A stretch of 64,000 nt of DNA from Shinisaurus crocodilurus (lineage: Eukaryota; Chordata; Lepidosauria; Squamata; Shinisauridae), in NCBI GenBank assembly GCA_021292165.1, contig CM037888.1, positions 28,447,140 through 28,511,139 of the forward strand, given 5' to 3'. Every line of letters starts with the position of its first letter. Position 1 is the stretch's first letter. Of the stretch, positions 40,985 to 51,993 are shown in pieces. The notes under the pieces are model-generated. The model was not told the DNA's origin, ran no database searches, and saw nothing but the letters and a program-made list of their open reading frames with translations. The translations under genes were made by a program, and so were the position numbers.

Positions 40985-42430
40985 TGGAGCCTCTCAAAAC
41001 TCTCCACCCTATTTGTGAACAGAGCAATTGGGGAAACAATTTCACCGAATTTCTGCAGCGGGAGGAAGAATTCTCCAAGAATTTCTTATGGGCTGGAAAG
41101 GGTTGGAGTACAATTTCTTTCTTTTTTCCTTGAGGTTTTTTTTTATTATTATTATTATTATTTGCACTGTCACTGCAAGTGGCAACAGAATCAACTGTGC
41201 TGGCAGCCTGGCCCCCATTTTGCATCTTCCACAATGCAGGCTTGGGGCGGCGGGGCGGCAGTGGTGCATCCGGCTCCAGGGAAGAGCCAAAATCTGTCCT
41301 CCAATTTCCTGAAAGTTGTCTTCCCTCATTAAAGAGACTTCCATTTTTTCTGCCTCATTCTCAGGGCTTTTTATAGCTTATTTTGAATTTATTTTGGTGG
41401 GTTTTTTTGGAGCTTAATCACTGTGAGGTGACCAAGGGTGCTGTGCAGGTGTTTGTTTGTTTGTTTGTTTGTTTCTCATCTCACCATTGTTCTGCATTCT
41501 CCCACGCTCCCTGCACTTCCTTGCCTCATGATGTCTTCTCCTGGGCCTTAATTGAAGTGCAGGAAGCCGAGGAAGCTACAGGCTGCTGGAGAGATGACTG
41601 CACAATGAAGAACAGGACACTCACACACGTTCCTCAGCCAGGGCCGGCGCTACCGCTAGGCCAGCTAGGCGGTTGCCTAGGGCGCGCGGCTGAAGAGGGC
41701 GCGGAAACGCTGCGCTCCTCTTCGCTGCCGCTGCGCCGCCCCCGCCAGGCCTCCGCCTCCCCACCCTCCCGCCCGCTGCCGCCGCCGCGCCTCCCCCCGC
41801 CTGCCCGCTCGCTCGCTCGCCGCTGCGCTTCCCCCCGCCCACCCGCCTGCTCGCTCGCTCGCTGCCGCTGCGCCTCCCACCGCCATCGCCACCCCCCGTC
41901 ACCCCCCCAACCCCCCGTCACCCACCCCACCCCCCGTCACCTACCTTCGTCGCGTCGCTTCCGGAGCCCCGCCCGCGTTGTTTTGGTGGGAGGAACCAGG
42001 GCAGAAGGGCTTAAACAGCCCTGTTGCCATGGTTTCCCCCGGCAAAAAAACAGCGCGGGGGTCCCGTCACGTCGCTTCAGGAGGAGGAGGAGGAGGAGGC
42101 AGCAGCCGCCGCCGCCGCCGCCAGCGCGGGGGGGAAGGTAGGGTGGTGGTGGCGGCGCAGGGTTTTTTTTTTTCCTGCTTTGGAGAGGGGGGGGCGCTAA
42201 ATATTTTTTCGCCTGGGGCGCCAAACTGCCCTGCACCGGTCCTGTCCTCAGCCACCTCATAAGTAAGGTAAGCACAAGAACCCACGTCCCAGCCTGTAAG
42301 AATTTCTCCAACGTTTTCTTCTCCTTTGAATTTCTTTTTGGAAGCAATTTCTTTTCTATCAAATTGAATGAGAACGGTCCGGAAAAAATGTGGGAGAAAA
42401 TTTCGGCACGGCACTAATTTAAATAGAAAT
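40985..42430 (+). repeat. Unclassified dispersed repeat, interrupted
   Basis: Collinear with 35915-37240: CTCTCAAAACTCTCCACCCT, GAAACAATTTCACCGAATTT, TTTTGCATCTTCCACAATGC, CTCCAATTTCCTGAAAGTTG, CTACAGGCTGCTGGAGAGAT and CACGTTCCTCAGC. It is then interrupted by the GC-rich hAT element 41639-42244 and resumes with CACCTCATAAGTAAGGTAAG and TTTTCTATCAAATTGAATGA. This continuity across the insertion is good evidence that it is one older repeat. Confidence 0.68.
41639..42244 (+). mobile_element. GC-rich CAGGGCCGG hAT element, exact TSD
   Basis: A 606-bp element with ends CAGGGCCGGCGCTACCGC and GCCCTGCACCGGTCCTG, flanked by exact 8-bp TCCTCAGC (41631-41638 and 42245-42252). The interior is CpG-dense with CGCTCGCT and GCCGCC runs, then GGCGCTAAATATTTTTTCGC near the 3' end. 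The long R/A/P-rich frames on both strands come from composition, not a gene. Confidence 0.93.
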
Positions 42431-42569
42431 ACAGTGCATCTCGCTATAATGGAGGAGGCTGATTTTCTGTGCCTACTCAATTCAGCCAGCTGTCCAAGTG
42501 CTATCAGGGTGGGCAACTTCAGGACCCCTCCGTGCTCTCCTGCCTTATGGTTCTTTGGCTTTAAGCCAG

Positions 42570-42690
42570 ATTTAGACTGGACAAATCATCAAATACGGAC
42601 ACCTTCAAATAGAGGACTGCCCTCTGCCAGTTCTCTAAAATAGAGAACCGCCCTCTGTAAATAAGGACACTTGGCCAACCTATCAGGTGT
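42570..42690 (+). repeat. GGACACTTGGCCAACC-type repeat fragment
   Basis: AAATACGGACACCTTCAAAT, AGAGGACTGCCCTCTGCCAG, TTCTCTAAAATAGAGAACCG. It resembles 50170-50360, where GTCCTCTATCTGAAGGGCTG occurs. Confidence 0.4.
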
Positions 42691-43276
42691 TCATTTTTAA
42701 GAGATGAGAGATCAGGAGAAAAAAGGGAAAGTGGAAGTTGGCTTCAACTTTTCTTAAACTGGGTTTGAATTTTGCTTTCATCTCCCAGCTTTATTATCAC
42801 ATGCCACACTCATTTAATCTCCAAACACTGAATTACAAGCCTCCTCATTTTACAGAGAGTCCCTCTCCTGTTTCAATTCATTTAGCCTCAGCCACTTTTA
42901 ATTTTATATCAGCAGAGAGAGAGGGGGGAGAGAGAGACTTCCTGAAGAAGGCTTCCTCTGCCTGCCTGTCTTTCCTTCAAAGGCTCTTCTGATAAAGCCA
43001 AAAGCCCATGAGCAATATTTTTCATTTATTTCACTCTCTGAATCTAATTTAAGCAGATGCACCACGAATGACAAAATTAGACAGCCTGAAAAATAGGTTT
43101 CCAGACCTTGGGGCGAGAAATGGAAATCTTTGGGGTGTTGTTGTTTTTAATCATCTCCAAACAACACATTGGGTTTGTTTGTTTGTTTGTTTGTTGTTAG
43201 ATAAAAAGCTAACTTGATAGCTAATGCTGAAACTACCCTGCATCTCTTGCAAGACAATCCTATAGAGATGTTTTTT

Positions 43277-43385
43277 TCCTAGAGGGGTAGCCAGCCCTGT
43301 TAGTCTGTTGCAACAAAAGCACAATGAATCCTGTGGCACCTTAAAGACGAACACATGTAATCTGGCATAAGTTTTCATGGGTCGT
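43277..43385 (+). repeat. TTAGTCTGTTGCAACAAAAG repeat
   Basis: AGGGGTAGCCAGCCCTGTTA, GTCTGTTGCAACAAAAGCAC, CCTGTGGCACCTTAAAGACG and CATAAGTTTTCATGGGTCGT. A sequence of this form is common in turtles and squamates and is generally regarded as a DNA-transposon derivative; I state this from memory. Confidence 0.55.
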
Positions 43386-43560
43386 TCGTGGTTAACACGC
43401 CATGGCTTCTTAGCGCAGCTGGGTTCGGACATGATAACCCACAGTTCAACAACAACCCACAGTTCAACAACAACCCACACTGAACCCATACGCAACCCTT
43501 GAGTGTGGGTTATCGATCGTGTTGTCTGAACCCAGTCAGTGTTGTAAGTTATCCCTGTTG
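43386..43560. repeat. AACCCACAGTTCAACAAC inverted-repeat family
   Basis: Carries CTGGGTTCGGACATGATAAC, three tandem ACAGTTCAACAACAACCC-type units, and GTGTTGTCTGAACCCAGTCA. Related copies are at 48246-48550 and 60765-61390. The arms CTGGGTTC...ACA and TGT...GAACCCAG are inverted. Confidence 0.65.
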
Positions 43561-43929
43561 TCAATGCAAAGTATTTTGAGGGTGGCTTGGTCTTCAATGT
43601 GCAATTAAGACCCAATCGCTTTATAAAAGTCCTGCTGCTGGTGGAGATGAGAACTTCTAGAAGTGGCTTGCTGGCATGGATCAACAGCTGCCTGGCCGTT
43701 TTGGATGCTCCTTTGATGTGTGGCCATGGGGACTATCATGATGAGTGCTGCACGTCAAAACTTATCACTACGCCACTCCTGGTGTGCAACCACAATGCAC
43801 CCCCAGTGCGACATTGCAGAATCTGGAGTGTGTCGCCCTGGCTTTATTCAACCATCTCCCCTCCCCAGACACAGGTATTCCTCACACCTCTGCTAAGAAA
43901 CCTGCCTCAGCTGTGTGTTTAAAAAGCTG

Positions 43930-44525
43930 ACAGCAACAGCATCAGATAAGCCATATGCCAAGAGCTCCAGAGCACTTGTGTTGGTTTAGGGAGACATTCA
44001 GACCTACAGCTTGCTAAAGGCTTGTATCAACAGTCTCTGGGGTGAAGTAAAGAAACACAGAAGAGAAAAACCTGGCCCACCGGCTCATCTAAAGATGCTG
44101 TCATTCATCTTACATCAGAGCAATGGCTAAACAAAGCAGGCGAGTGGACTTGGAACACATGCCACAAGAACAGAAACTGGGTGGTGCTTCTTTTTTTCAT
44201 GGTTTGGGTTCCCAGTTATGACTCTCTCTTTCAGGGTTTGCTCACCCGCCTTTAGCCTCTAGGCAGTTTCTCTTATGCTTCACAAAAGACATTCAAAGTG
44301 AAGAAGTATGTAGGGAAAGAATGATTTAAAAAAAAAGAAAAAGCAAGGCATATTCCCCAGCTAACAAATGAAGGCTAATGATAGATTTATGACTGCATTC
44401 AAATCAGTTTCCCTTCTGGGCAAGTAACTTGATGAACAGTGTTTAGGGATACTTGTAGGTGAGAGCTGCAATTGCAGGGTAGTTTTAGAACAACTTTCTT
44501 GATAGTTTTGTCCCAATCTTTATGC
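43930..44525. other. No recognised feature
   Basis: Gene-free; no repeat recognised. Confidence 0.3.
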
Positions 44526-44529
44526 GAGA

Positions 44530-44607
44530 ATATAGGAAGAGCTTGGTTACATCAGACCAAAGATCAATCTAGCCCAACAGCTTGTTCCCCTGTCATCTCA
44601 CGCCCAC
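44530..44607 (-). repeat. CR1-type tail fragment
   Basis: ATATAGGAAGAGCTTGGTTA, CATCAGACCAAAGATCAATC and TAGCCCAACAGCTTGTTC are the complement of the lizard-type CR1 3' end seen at 28875-29238. This is the sequence into which the next hAT element inserted. Confidence 0.55.
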
Positions 44608-44615
44608 CTTCCTGG

Positions 44616-45300
44616 CAGGGATGTTGAAGAGTCCTTGGTCTCGAGTCACAAGTCGAGTCACGAGTCTTTGGACCCGAGTCTCGAGTCCGAGTCCGAGTCC
44701 TTGGTCCAAAATGGTGACTCACGAGTCACGAGTCACTCCCAAAGCTGACTCCATGAGTCCCTATTAAAATCAATGGGTTTTCCCCCCCCAAAATAAGGCT
44801 ACTTCAGATGTGTGGCTTAAATAAATTCTAGGCACAAGTGTGCCATTTTATCTCATAACTCTGCCACTGATTTTGACAAGAACAGACCAGGCAGACAAAC
44901 CCAAAATAACCAGGCAGGCAGAGGAGGCAGGGAACCCCAAAACAGGCAGGCAGAGGTGTTTGTCTTGGACAATTCAAACTGTGGAACTGGTTAAGAAGAG
45001 ACCAGGCAGGCAGAGGAGGCAGGGAACCCCAAAAAGGCAGGCAGAGGCAGCCAAACCCAAAATGTCTGAAAGGTTGCATTAGGAAAATGATTTTAAAAAA
45101 TAAACTTCGATTACTGCAACTAGGTCCAGACAGCACCTGCAGGTGGCATCAAGCAGGGATGTTGATGAGTCCTTGGTCTCGAGTCCCGAGTCGAGTCTCG
45201 AGTCCCATTAAAAATATTGGGACTCGAGTCCGACTCGAGTCAGAGGGGGGACTCAGTCCGACTCACGAGTCGAGTCCTGGAGTCCGAGTCCCCATCCCTG
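44616..45300 (+). mobile_element. GACTCG-rich hAT element, copy A, exact TSD
   Basis: A 685-bp element with ends CAGGGATGTTGAAGAGTCC and GAGTCCCCATCCCTG, flanked by exact 8-bp CTTCCTGG (44608-44615 and 45301-45308). About 130 bp at each end consist of degenerate GACTCGAGTC words on both strands. The interior has three degenerate copies of an AGGCAGGCAGAGG unit with CCAAAA spacers. A second left-end-like sequence, CAGGGATGTTGATGAGTCC, starts at 45154, so the 3' part is itself bounded by both termini. No transposase is encoded. Confidence 0.95.
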
Positions 45301-45423
45301 CTTCCTGGCAGAACCATCTGGGAACTGGATGAGACCTGAGTGGAGGAAGAGCTTCTTATCACTGTCCCTTGTGTTTGTGGAGGTCAAGAGGGGTTGGAAG
45401 ATGCTGATAACCCTCCTGAAACC

Positions 45424-46107
45424 CAGGGATGGGGGCTCGTACTCCAGGACTTGACTCATGAGTCGGACTGAGTCCCCCCTCTGACTCGAGTCAGACTCGA
45501 GTTCCCAATATTTTTAATGGGACTCGAGACTCGACTCAGGACTCGAGACCAAGGACTCACGTTCCAAAATCGTGTTCCTCAAATGCAACATGGATAGGTT
45601 TTAGGAAGTACAGCAAGTTTATTTTTTAAAATCATTTTCCTAAAATGCAACCTTTCAGACATTTTGGGTTTGGCTTCATCTGCCTGCCTGTCTGGGGTCC
45701 CAGCCTCCTCTGCCTGCCTGGTCTCTTCTTAACCAGTTCCACAGTTTGAATTGTCCAAGACAAAGGCCTCTGCCTGCCTGCTTTGGGGTTCCCTGCCTCC
45801 TCTGCCTGCCTGGTTATTTTGGGTTTGTCTGCCTGGTCTGTTCTTGCCAAAATCAGTTGCAGAGTTTTGAAATAAAAAGGCACACTTGTGCCTAGAATTT
45901 ATTTAAGCCACACATCTGAAATAGCCTTATTTTGTTGGGGAAAAACCCATTGATTTTAATGGGGACTCGTGGAGTCAGCTTTGGGAGTGACTCGTGACTC
46001 GTGAGTCACCATTTTGGACCAAGGACTCGGACTCGGACTCGAGACTTGGGTCCAAAGACTCGTGACTCGACTCGTGACTCAAAACCAAGGACTCTTCAAC
46101 ATCCCTC
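45424..46107 (-). mobile_element. GACTCG-rich hAT element, copy B, exact TSD
   Basis: A 684-bp element in inverse orientation to copy A, 123 bp away. Plus-strand ends are CAGGGATGGGGGCTCG and CTTCAACATCCCTC, the last base having changed from G to C. It is flanked by exact 8-bp CTGAAACC (45416-45423 and 46108-46115). The interior carries TGCCTGCCTG units, the complement of those in copy A. Confidence 0.95.
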
Positions 46108-46340
46108 CTGAAACCACCATTCAGGCAGATGCTCCCCTTGAGAAGGCCATGGCATTGGAGGAACCAAAGTGCCTGGAGTGGTCCCATCCTCCTGCTCCTG
46201 AGCCACCAGGATCACTCCTGGGACCCCAGGAAGAGGAGCAAAAGCATGTCTGGATGGAGGCCCAGAGCCAGAGTCTGTCTGGCAGCATGACAACTATCCT
46301 TGAGCCCTACTAGAAAGGAGGAAGCATCAGGAAGGAGGAT
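46108..46340. other. Unassigned sequence with open frame
   Basis: Between copy B and the next hAT repeat a plus-strand frame runs from inside copy B to a stop at 46313, with segments such as PLEKAMALEEPKCLEWSHPP. I recognise no domain. The frame begins inside a transposon, so it is probably not a gene. Confidence 0.25.
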
Positions 46341-46766
46341 CAGGGGTGGTGCTAGGTACCAAAAAGATCCGAGGCTCAGGCCCACAAGACCAAAAAAAAT
46401 GCACAAATATGCACATGTTAATTTACATATACTCAAAAGTCTGTAAAGGACCATGCCTCCTAAGGAAGCCTCATCTGTAAAAAGGGGTGTATGGACAGGG
46501 GAGAGGAGGGCTCTTGATTTCAGAAGAATACCTCAGGCAGAAAGATTCAGGAGGGGGCAGAAAGAGGTGAAGCACATGTGGGCAAAAAGCCAGCTAATCC
46601 AGGGGGATCAAATGCAACGGAGATCCTCAGGGTCCCTGTACCTTTATTTCAGCAAGTGCCCATGTACAGCAGGGTGGTGGGGCAGAGGGCCTCCTAGAGA
46701 TGCAGGGCTCCAAATGAAAGATCTGGGGCTCCAGTCCTAGTAGTCCACCCCCTAACACTGCCTCTG
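46341..46766 (+). mobile_element. 440-bp hAT-like repeat
   Basis: A 426-bp copy of the 7504 family, CAGGGGTGGTGCTAGGTACC to CTAACACTGCCTCTG. Both termini are well preserved, but the flanking 8-mers AGGAGGAT and CTCTGAAT do not match. Confidence 0.85.
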
Positions 46767-48240
46767 CTCTGAATCTAGGCCTTACTGACAAACTCAGAAG
46801 GAACATCGCCTATAAATCTGCTCAGTTGGAGCCTAGCTGTTGCTGAAGCAACATCTCTCTTGATTTGTTCACTGCTGAACAGCTCCTCTGCTATCCTGAA
46901 CTCCTTTATCCTTGACCCAGAAGACTACTCCTGGCAAGGCAGGATTTGACTTATGTGGCAGGCCTGGAAGAAATGAAACATTTCTACAGGGAATGGAATA
47001 TTCACAATGAGAACATAAAAGCAATAGCTTTTCTCTGTTCCAAACATCTGGTTCTGCTAGGAATGCTGTGCCTGATGACTTGCTCTCCCCAAAACTCTGC
47101 CCAACCCCTCTCCCCTTTTAATGGCAGCGCTTCCACATCTGTCTCCACCCCCCAGCCAGCATAGGGCCATTTGGAGCTCAACCAGCCAGCTTCCAGATTG
47201 GGCGGTAGTTTCCCAGGAGACCTCTGGGAGACGCACCCACTCCATGAGTGGCACTCCATCACTCCAGGGATGTGGCGAGACTATGAGGGAGCTAGCGGGG
47301 TGACAACAGGTGGCCACTGGAAAAGGTGTAGTGTATTTTTGTAATTAAATGGCTCAAGATATTATTCTCCACCACTGTCACCCCATCCTCTGCTAGCTCA
47401 AGCTGAAAGCCGACCCAAATATGAAGGTTTCATGGCACTTTGGCAGGATGCTTGCATTGAGTCTGGGCAAGTTTCCAAGGGCGAAATGGTTCCAGTGCCA
47501 TAGCAGGGAAGCCATGGAGCTTGCCTTTGCTGTGCAAAGATACTTTCGTTAGGACTAAAACGTAACTGATCTCGGCGCGAGGAAAGACAGACATTTCTTG
47601 ACATACCTAGAAGAACAAAGCCCTCTTCACACAACCCTGTCACACTGCGTGCATGCCAGCTAGCCATGACCCTGACATTGGAGCACCCTTCTGGCCACAC
47701 ACCTTCCCCACAGGCATGTTCGATTCAGCTCATGAAAGGGCACCCCGATTGGAATTGCATGCGATCAGGAACTCTGAGCGATCAGGGTTCCTGACTGCAT
47801 AGAAGCCCCAGTGCATGGACCATTGTAAGCGCATAAGGGCACCTTGCATGCATTCAGCTGAATGTATAGATAATATCTGAGGCATTGTCCCAAAGACAGT
47901 GATGTGGCAAACACAGTCCTGCTTTGCCTTCACACATTGTTCCCATGTACAGGTAAAGAGGGCTATTGTCTTCTAGGCATGACAAGAACGGTAGCCTTTG
48001 CTGTCTTCGGACATTGCGCCATAGGAGCAGTGAGCAGCGGTGTAGTGGTACATTTTGAAGTGCAGGCACTCATCATGGCAATCACCATAGCCACACCCCC
48101 AAGGAGAGGCCAAAAATGCAGGCAGCGGTGTCGATCCATATCAACAACCCAGTTCTAGCAGTTTTCATCTCCCCCAGGATCAGATTCTTGTAAAGTGAAT
48201 GGGTCTTGATTGCCCATTCAAGAGCAGGCCACCCCAAAAT
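46767..48240. other. No recognised feature
   Basis: About 1.5 kb with no gene, RNA or repeat that I can name. A TATA-like CTATAAAT lies near 46811 without further LTR evidence. Confidence 0.3.
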
Positions 48241-48245
48241 ACTTT

Positions 48246-48550
48246 GCATTGCAACAGGGAACCGGCTCAGACAACACAATAACTGCCATTGCAGTTCAAT
48301 TTGTTGTTGAACCGTGGGTGGTTGTGGAAATGTGGGCTATCGTGTTGTCTGAGCCCAGCTGTGATAACAAGCCATGGCTTGCTAACCATGAAGAGAACCC
48401 ATGGTTTGTTGTTAGGTTGTGAACTGTGGGTTGTTCACCATGGTTTGTTATCATGGCTGGGTTCAGGCAGCATGACAACCCACGGTTCAATGACAGCTCG
48501 CACTCAACCCTTGAGTGCGGGTTATCGTATTGTCTGAACCCAGTCATTGT
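48246..48550. repeat. AACCCACAGTTCAACAAC inverted-repeat family
   Basis: GGCTCAGACAACACAATAAC, TTGTTGTTGAACCGTGGGTG, GTGTTGTCTGAGCCCAGCTG, AAGCCATGGCTTGCTAACCA and CATGGTTTGTTATCATGGCT. Ends with GTATTGTCTGAACCCAGTCA. Several internal inverted repeats (CCATGG-centred). Confidence 0.65.
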
Positions 48551-48559
48551 TACTTGGAA

Positions 48560-50165
48560 AATTCATTTCCCCCCAGCTACCGTAAGGATTGCAGCTAAGC
48601 TCAGAGGGAACAGGGAAGCCTCAGGGGGGGTGGCAGATGACATCAGGATCCCTGCTAATAAAAAAGTGCCGGTGCTGCATCCCTGTGAGCCTTGGCTCCA
48701 CTACACCACTGCATGGGAAGGATCCTAACTCTGTTAGGACCCTGGTCTTCAACTTACTAGACATTACAATGAACCCAGCTTTGCAGTTGCTGGGCCACAG
48801 ACCCTCCTGCTTTGGAACAGGGGACATCACATAGGCTTCCACAGGCCATGGGCAAATAGGCTCGGAAGGAGGAGAGGCCATAAAAGGGCCAGTTCAGACA
48901 GTGAAGGATCATCACATGATTCATCCTGGCAACAGCCCCTGGGGATGCATTTGTCTGGAATATGTAACATGTGAACCAGGACCCCCATGGCTACAGCCAC
49001 AGTTTCCCAGCAGCCATTTCTGAAATCAGGGCTCTGACTTTTTATTTAGCTGCCACGACCATGAAAGTCACTTCTGAATAGCTGCGGCTGTATCTGTGGA
49101 TGGCCTGGATGAGCTTTGTCTTCCACAGGACTGAGTTTTCTTGTGTTGCACATTGGACGGAGAACACCCAAATGGAATGTCCTGGAATTTCTTGGACAGT
49201 GGTCATATCTCAGGGGAGGGGGGTACCAACACTCTTTTATGGCATGCCCCACCCCGACCACTGTTTTAGAGGCTATAGGGGCCATGATTTGGCTAAAATT
49301 CAGGAGGGCCATGAGGGCTTGTGGGTTTCATTAAGGACCCTACTTTTCCCCTCCCCGAATTTGAGCTCTGCAACCAAAATGGCCGCACGTGTAGTCACCC
49401 CCGGAGGGGCAGGAGCCCTATGAATTCTTTGCCTGGATCCCCAAAACCGTCTCCTTCTTCCCCTGCCCTCACACCACTGAAAAAACTCTGCTTGGAAAAT
49501 CTGTGGGCCAAAGATTAATATCAGCGTTTACATCCAGTGACACCTTGCAAGCCCGTTCTTGAGTCAGCGTAGGTTGTGCTTTTTATCAAGGAGCAGAGTA
49601 CAAATGTACTGAGGCATTTTTCACAGCTGCAGAACGAGATTCCTGCTCGGAAGTGTTCATTCCACACAGGCCGATCGTTGTTCGCTTTCCAACAGCTGCC
49701 TGCCCCTCCCTCCACCCTATCACAAAGGAACTGGGCTAGCTCGGCTGCAGGGAAGTGACACAGGTACATACTTGTTTGATGGTGTCCTTGCAGGAGACAG
49801 CTGCTAATTTGTCACACCTTAGATCAGGCACCAGATACCGCCTTGGGACGGCAGCCAGAATTTCACGTTCCAGCTTTCGGGGTAAAAGAGTGCTGGCAGA
49901 TAGTTCAGCCTCTCCGCTGGTGAGAATAATAATGGAGGGAAAACTCAACACACTGTGCAGGGAACTTGTATCTCTTCCCCTCCCAGGGAAAAGCAGCTGG
50001 GGCAAACGTTTTAATTTTTGAGAACCACCCGAGTGGAGCGGGGGTCAAGAAGCCCCTCTGGTCCACAGTGCAAGCCTGAAAAGCTTCATCTTGCAGGAGG
50101 AGGAGAAAACATCCAGGAACAGCCTACATACAACTGGTCTTCATGTGTCACTTGGCAGGCATATA
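48560..50165. other. No recognised feature
   Basis: Repeat-poor, gene-free to my eye. No exon with supported splice sites was identified. Confidence 0.3.
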
Positions 50166-50169
50166 TCAT

Positions 50170-50360
50170 CTATTCAGCACAGGCCTGGTGTTCAAAGTGA
50201 TCCACATTCAGCCCCTCAAAGCAGGCCAGCTATGGTGGCCGTGTGCCCTCTTTTACAGTGGATGGTCCTCTATTCGTAGGGCTGCCAGAGGACTGTCTTT
50301 CATTTTGAGGGTGTCCTCTATCTGAAGGGCTGTCCAGTTCAAGTCTGGTTTAAAGATAAA
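50170..50360 (+). repeat. GTCCTCTWTTTGAAGGGCTG repeat
   Basis: GTGATCCACATTCAGCCCCT, GTGGATGGTCCTCTATTCGT, AGGGCTGCCAGAGGACTGTC, GGTGTCCTCTATCTGAAGGG. Continues at 50905-51035 after the GC-rich element, so the hAT insertion splits it. Confidence 0.5.
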
Positions 50361-50462
50361 GAACCATCAGAAGGGAGAGCGAAAGGCCCGGCCTCGCAGC
50401 TGCCCACCAACAGCACCCGTACAGCAGTCTCCTGGCCACAGTCTTCCACGCTATGCTGAGAT

Positions 50463-50886
50463 CAGGGCCGGCGCTACCAGTAGGCAGACCCAGGCGGCTG
50501 CCTAGGGCGCGTGGCGGAAGAGGGCGCAGAAACGCCGCGCTCCTTCCTCGCCGCCGGCGCGCTCCTGCCCCGCCTGGCCGCCTCGCCGACAAAGGCACCG
50601 CAACCACCAGGTCAGTGCGGGGGGGGGATTGCGGGCGCCGGGCGGGCTCGCGGTCGCGCTCGGCTTTCCTCTGCGCCCGGAGCTAGGCCGGGGCAGGAGC
50701 GCGTGGTGGCGGCGGCGGCAGCGGCGGCAACCGGTTGGCAGCGGGGAAAGCGGCTGCTGGAGGAGGCGGGCGGGCGGGGGGGGCTGGGCAAGCAGGCATT
50801 TGCTCCGGAGCCCCCCCCCGGCACGAGAGGGGGGCGCGCTAAATATATCCTAGCCTAGGGTGCCAAACTGCCCTGCACCGGTCCTG
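50463..50886 (+). mobile_element. GC-rich CAGGGCCGG hAT element with TSD
   Basis: A 424-bp element, CAGGGCCGGCGCTACCAG to GCCCTGCACCGGTCCTG. The flanks GCTGAGAT and GGTGAGAT match at 7 of 8 (50455-50462, 50887-50894). CpG-dense interior with GGCGGCGGCGGCAGCGG, ending CGCGCTAAATATATCC. Confidence 0.92.
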
Positions 50887-50904
50887 GGTGAGATGCACGG
50901 TGCT

Positions 50905-51035
50905 TCTATTTAAATGATAACATCCCCCCCCCCATGTGCATCTACTCATATAAATTCACATACCAATCTTATGCAAATTGGCATCCTCTTTTTGGTGACA
51001 AGTGTCCTCTTTTTGGGTGATTCATAAGCGGCCGC
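50905..51035 (+). repeat. CCTCTTTTTGGTGACAAG repeat
   Basis: ATGCAAATTGGCATCCTCTT, TTTGGTGACAAGTGTCCTCT, TTTTGGGTGATTCATAAGCG. The same words recur at 63190-63270. Confidence 0.5.
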
Positions 51036-51261
51036 CCTAAGGCCAACAGCATGCATGCATAAACAAGTGCCCAATAGCTACTGCGCTTAAAACAAACGAA
51101 CAAACGAACGAACGAACAGGCCCTGCTGCTGGATTGCTAAAAGGGGCACATACTGTAAGGTGCTGGGTGGGGAGGGCGGGTGGGTGAACTCAAATCAACA
51201 CACACACACCCAGAAGCCAATTTTCAGCACCGCACATTCTGCAGCACCCCAGGAGGACTTA

Positions 51262-51358
51262 GGGGTGCAATTCTATGCAAGTTTAGACAGAAAAAAGGCC
51301 AACAACATCCAGCATGTTGTAGGCCTTTTTTCTGTCTAATCTTGCATAGGATTGCGCC
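51262..51358. mobile_element. TTA-flanked palindromic MITE, short form
   Basis: A compact palindrome: GGGGTGCAATTCTATGCAAG and CTTGCATAGGATTGCGCC with TTTAGACAGAAAAAAGGCC mirrored by GGCCTTTTTTCTGTCTAA. TTA on both sides (51259-51261, 51359-51361). The CTCCCAGCATGCC core is reduced to CAACATCCAGCATGTTG. Confidence 0.8.
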
Positions 51359-51858
51359 TTAGGTGAACTAAACCTTATGCCCTCTAGGCTGCTCCAGTTC
51401 CTTAGTCCCTGCTTGGTGCTCCAGCATCCATAGAAGAACTGACAGTAGACCCCCAAGGATCTAAACAGGGAACAGTGTCTAAAAGACATTTGTCAGCGCA
51501 CATGTGTATTTTAAACATACATACCTGCAATACTCTCAGGTCAGCCTATGAATACAAATAAGGCAGCCGGAAATGTAGGAAGCTTAAACAAAGGGATTTA
51601 AAGACACTGAAGGAAACCAATCAATGTTCCACTTTTTTTTTATAACAGACAAAGGTACATGGGGGATAGGAAGCCCACGTTACAAGTTTGTACCAGCCCA
51701 GGGGAGCGATATGTGGGCACTGCCTGGGCATGAAACTCTGGGGAGCTGCTGCCAATCAAGAGTCAACAATACTGGATTGGTTGGTCTGACTCAATGTAAA
51801 GCGGGTTCATAAGTTCCCCCCAAAATAGAATAAATAAAATTCTGTCCACACTGTAACA

Positions 51859-51993
51859 CAGTGTTTCTCAACCTTGGGTCCCCAGATGTTTTTGGCCTAC
51901 AACTCCCAGCATGCCCCAGCCAGCATAGCTGGCTGGGGCATGCTGGGAGTTGTAGGCCAAAAACATCTGGGGACCCAAGGTTGAGAAACACTG
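51859..51993. mobile_element. Palindromic hAT MITE
   Basis: A 135-bp almost perfect palindrome, CAGTGTTTCTCAACCTTGGG to CCCAAGGTTGAGAAACACTG. The flanks CTGTAACA and CTGTAACG match at 7 of 8. It carries two opposed CTACAACTCCCAGCATGCC words around CCAGCCAGCATAGCTGGCTGG. Confidence 0.93.

Noticed and set aside
41383..42141. 252-codon frame rich in A, P and R
   Set aside because: It runs through the CpG-rich interior of the hAT element 41639-42244 and across its boundary. Composition explains its length.
46014..46313. 100-codon frame with acidic, proline-rich C-terminus
   Set aside because: Its start lies inside hAT copy B. The part outside is only ~69 codons and has no recognisable domain.
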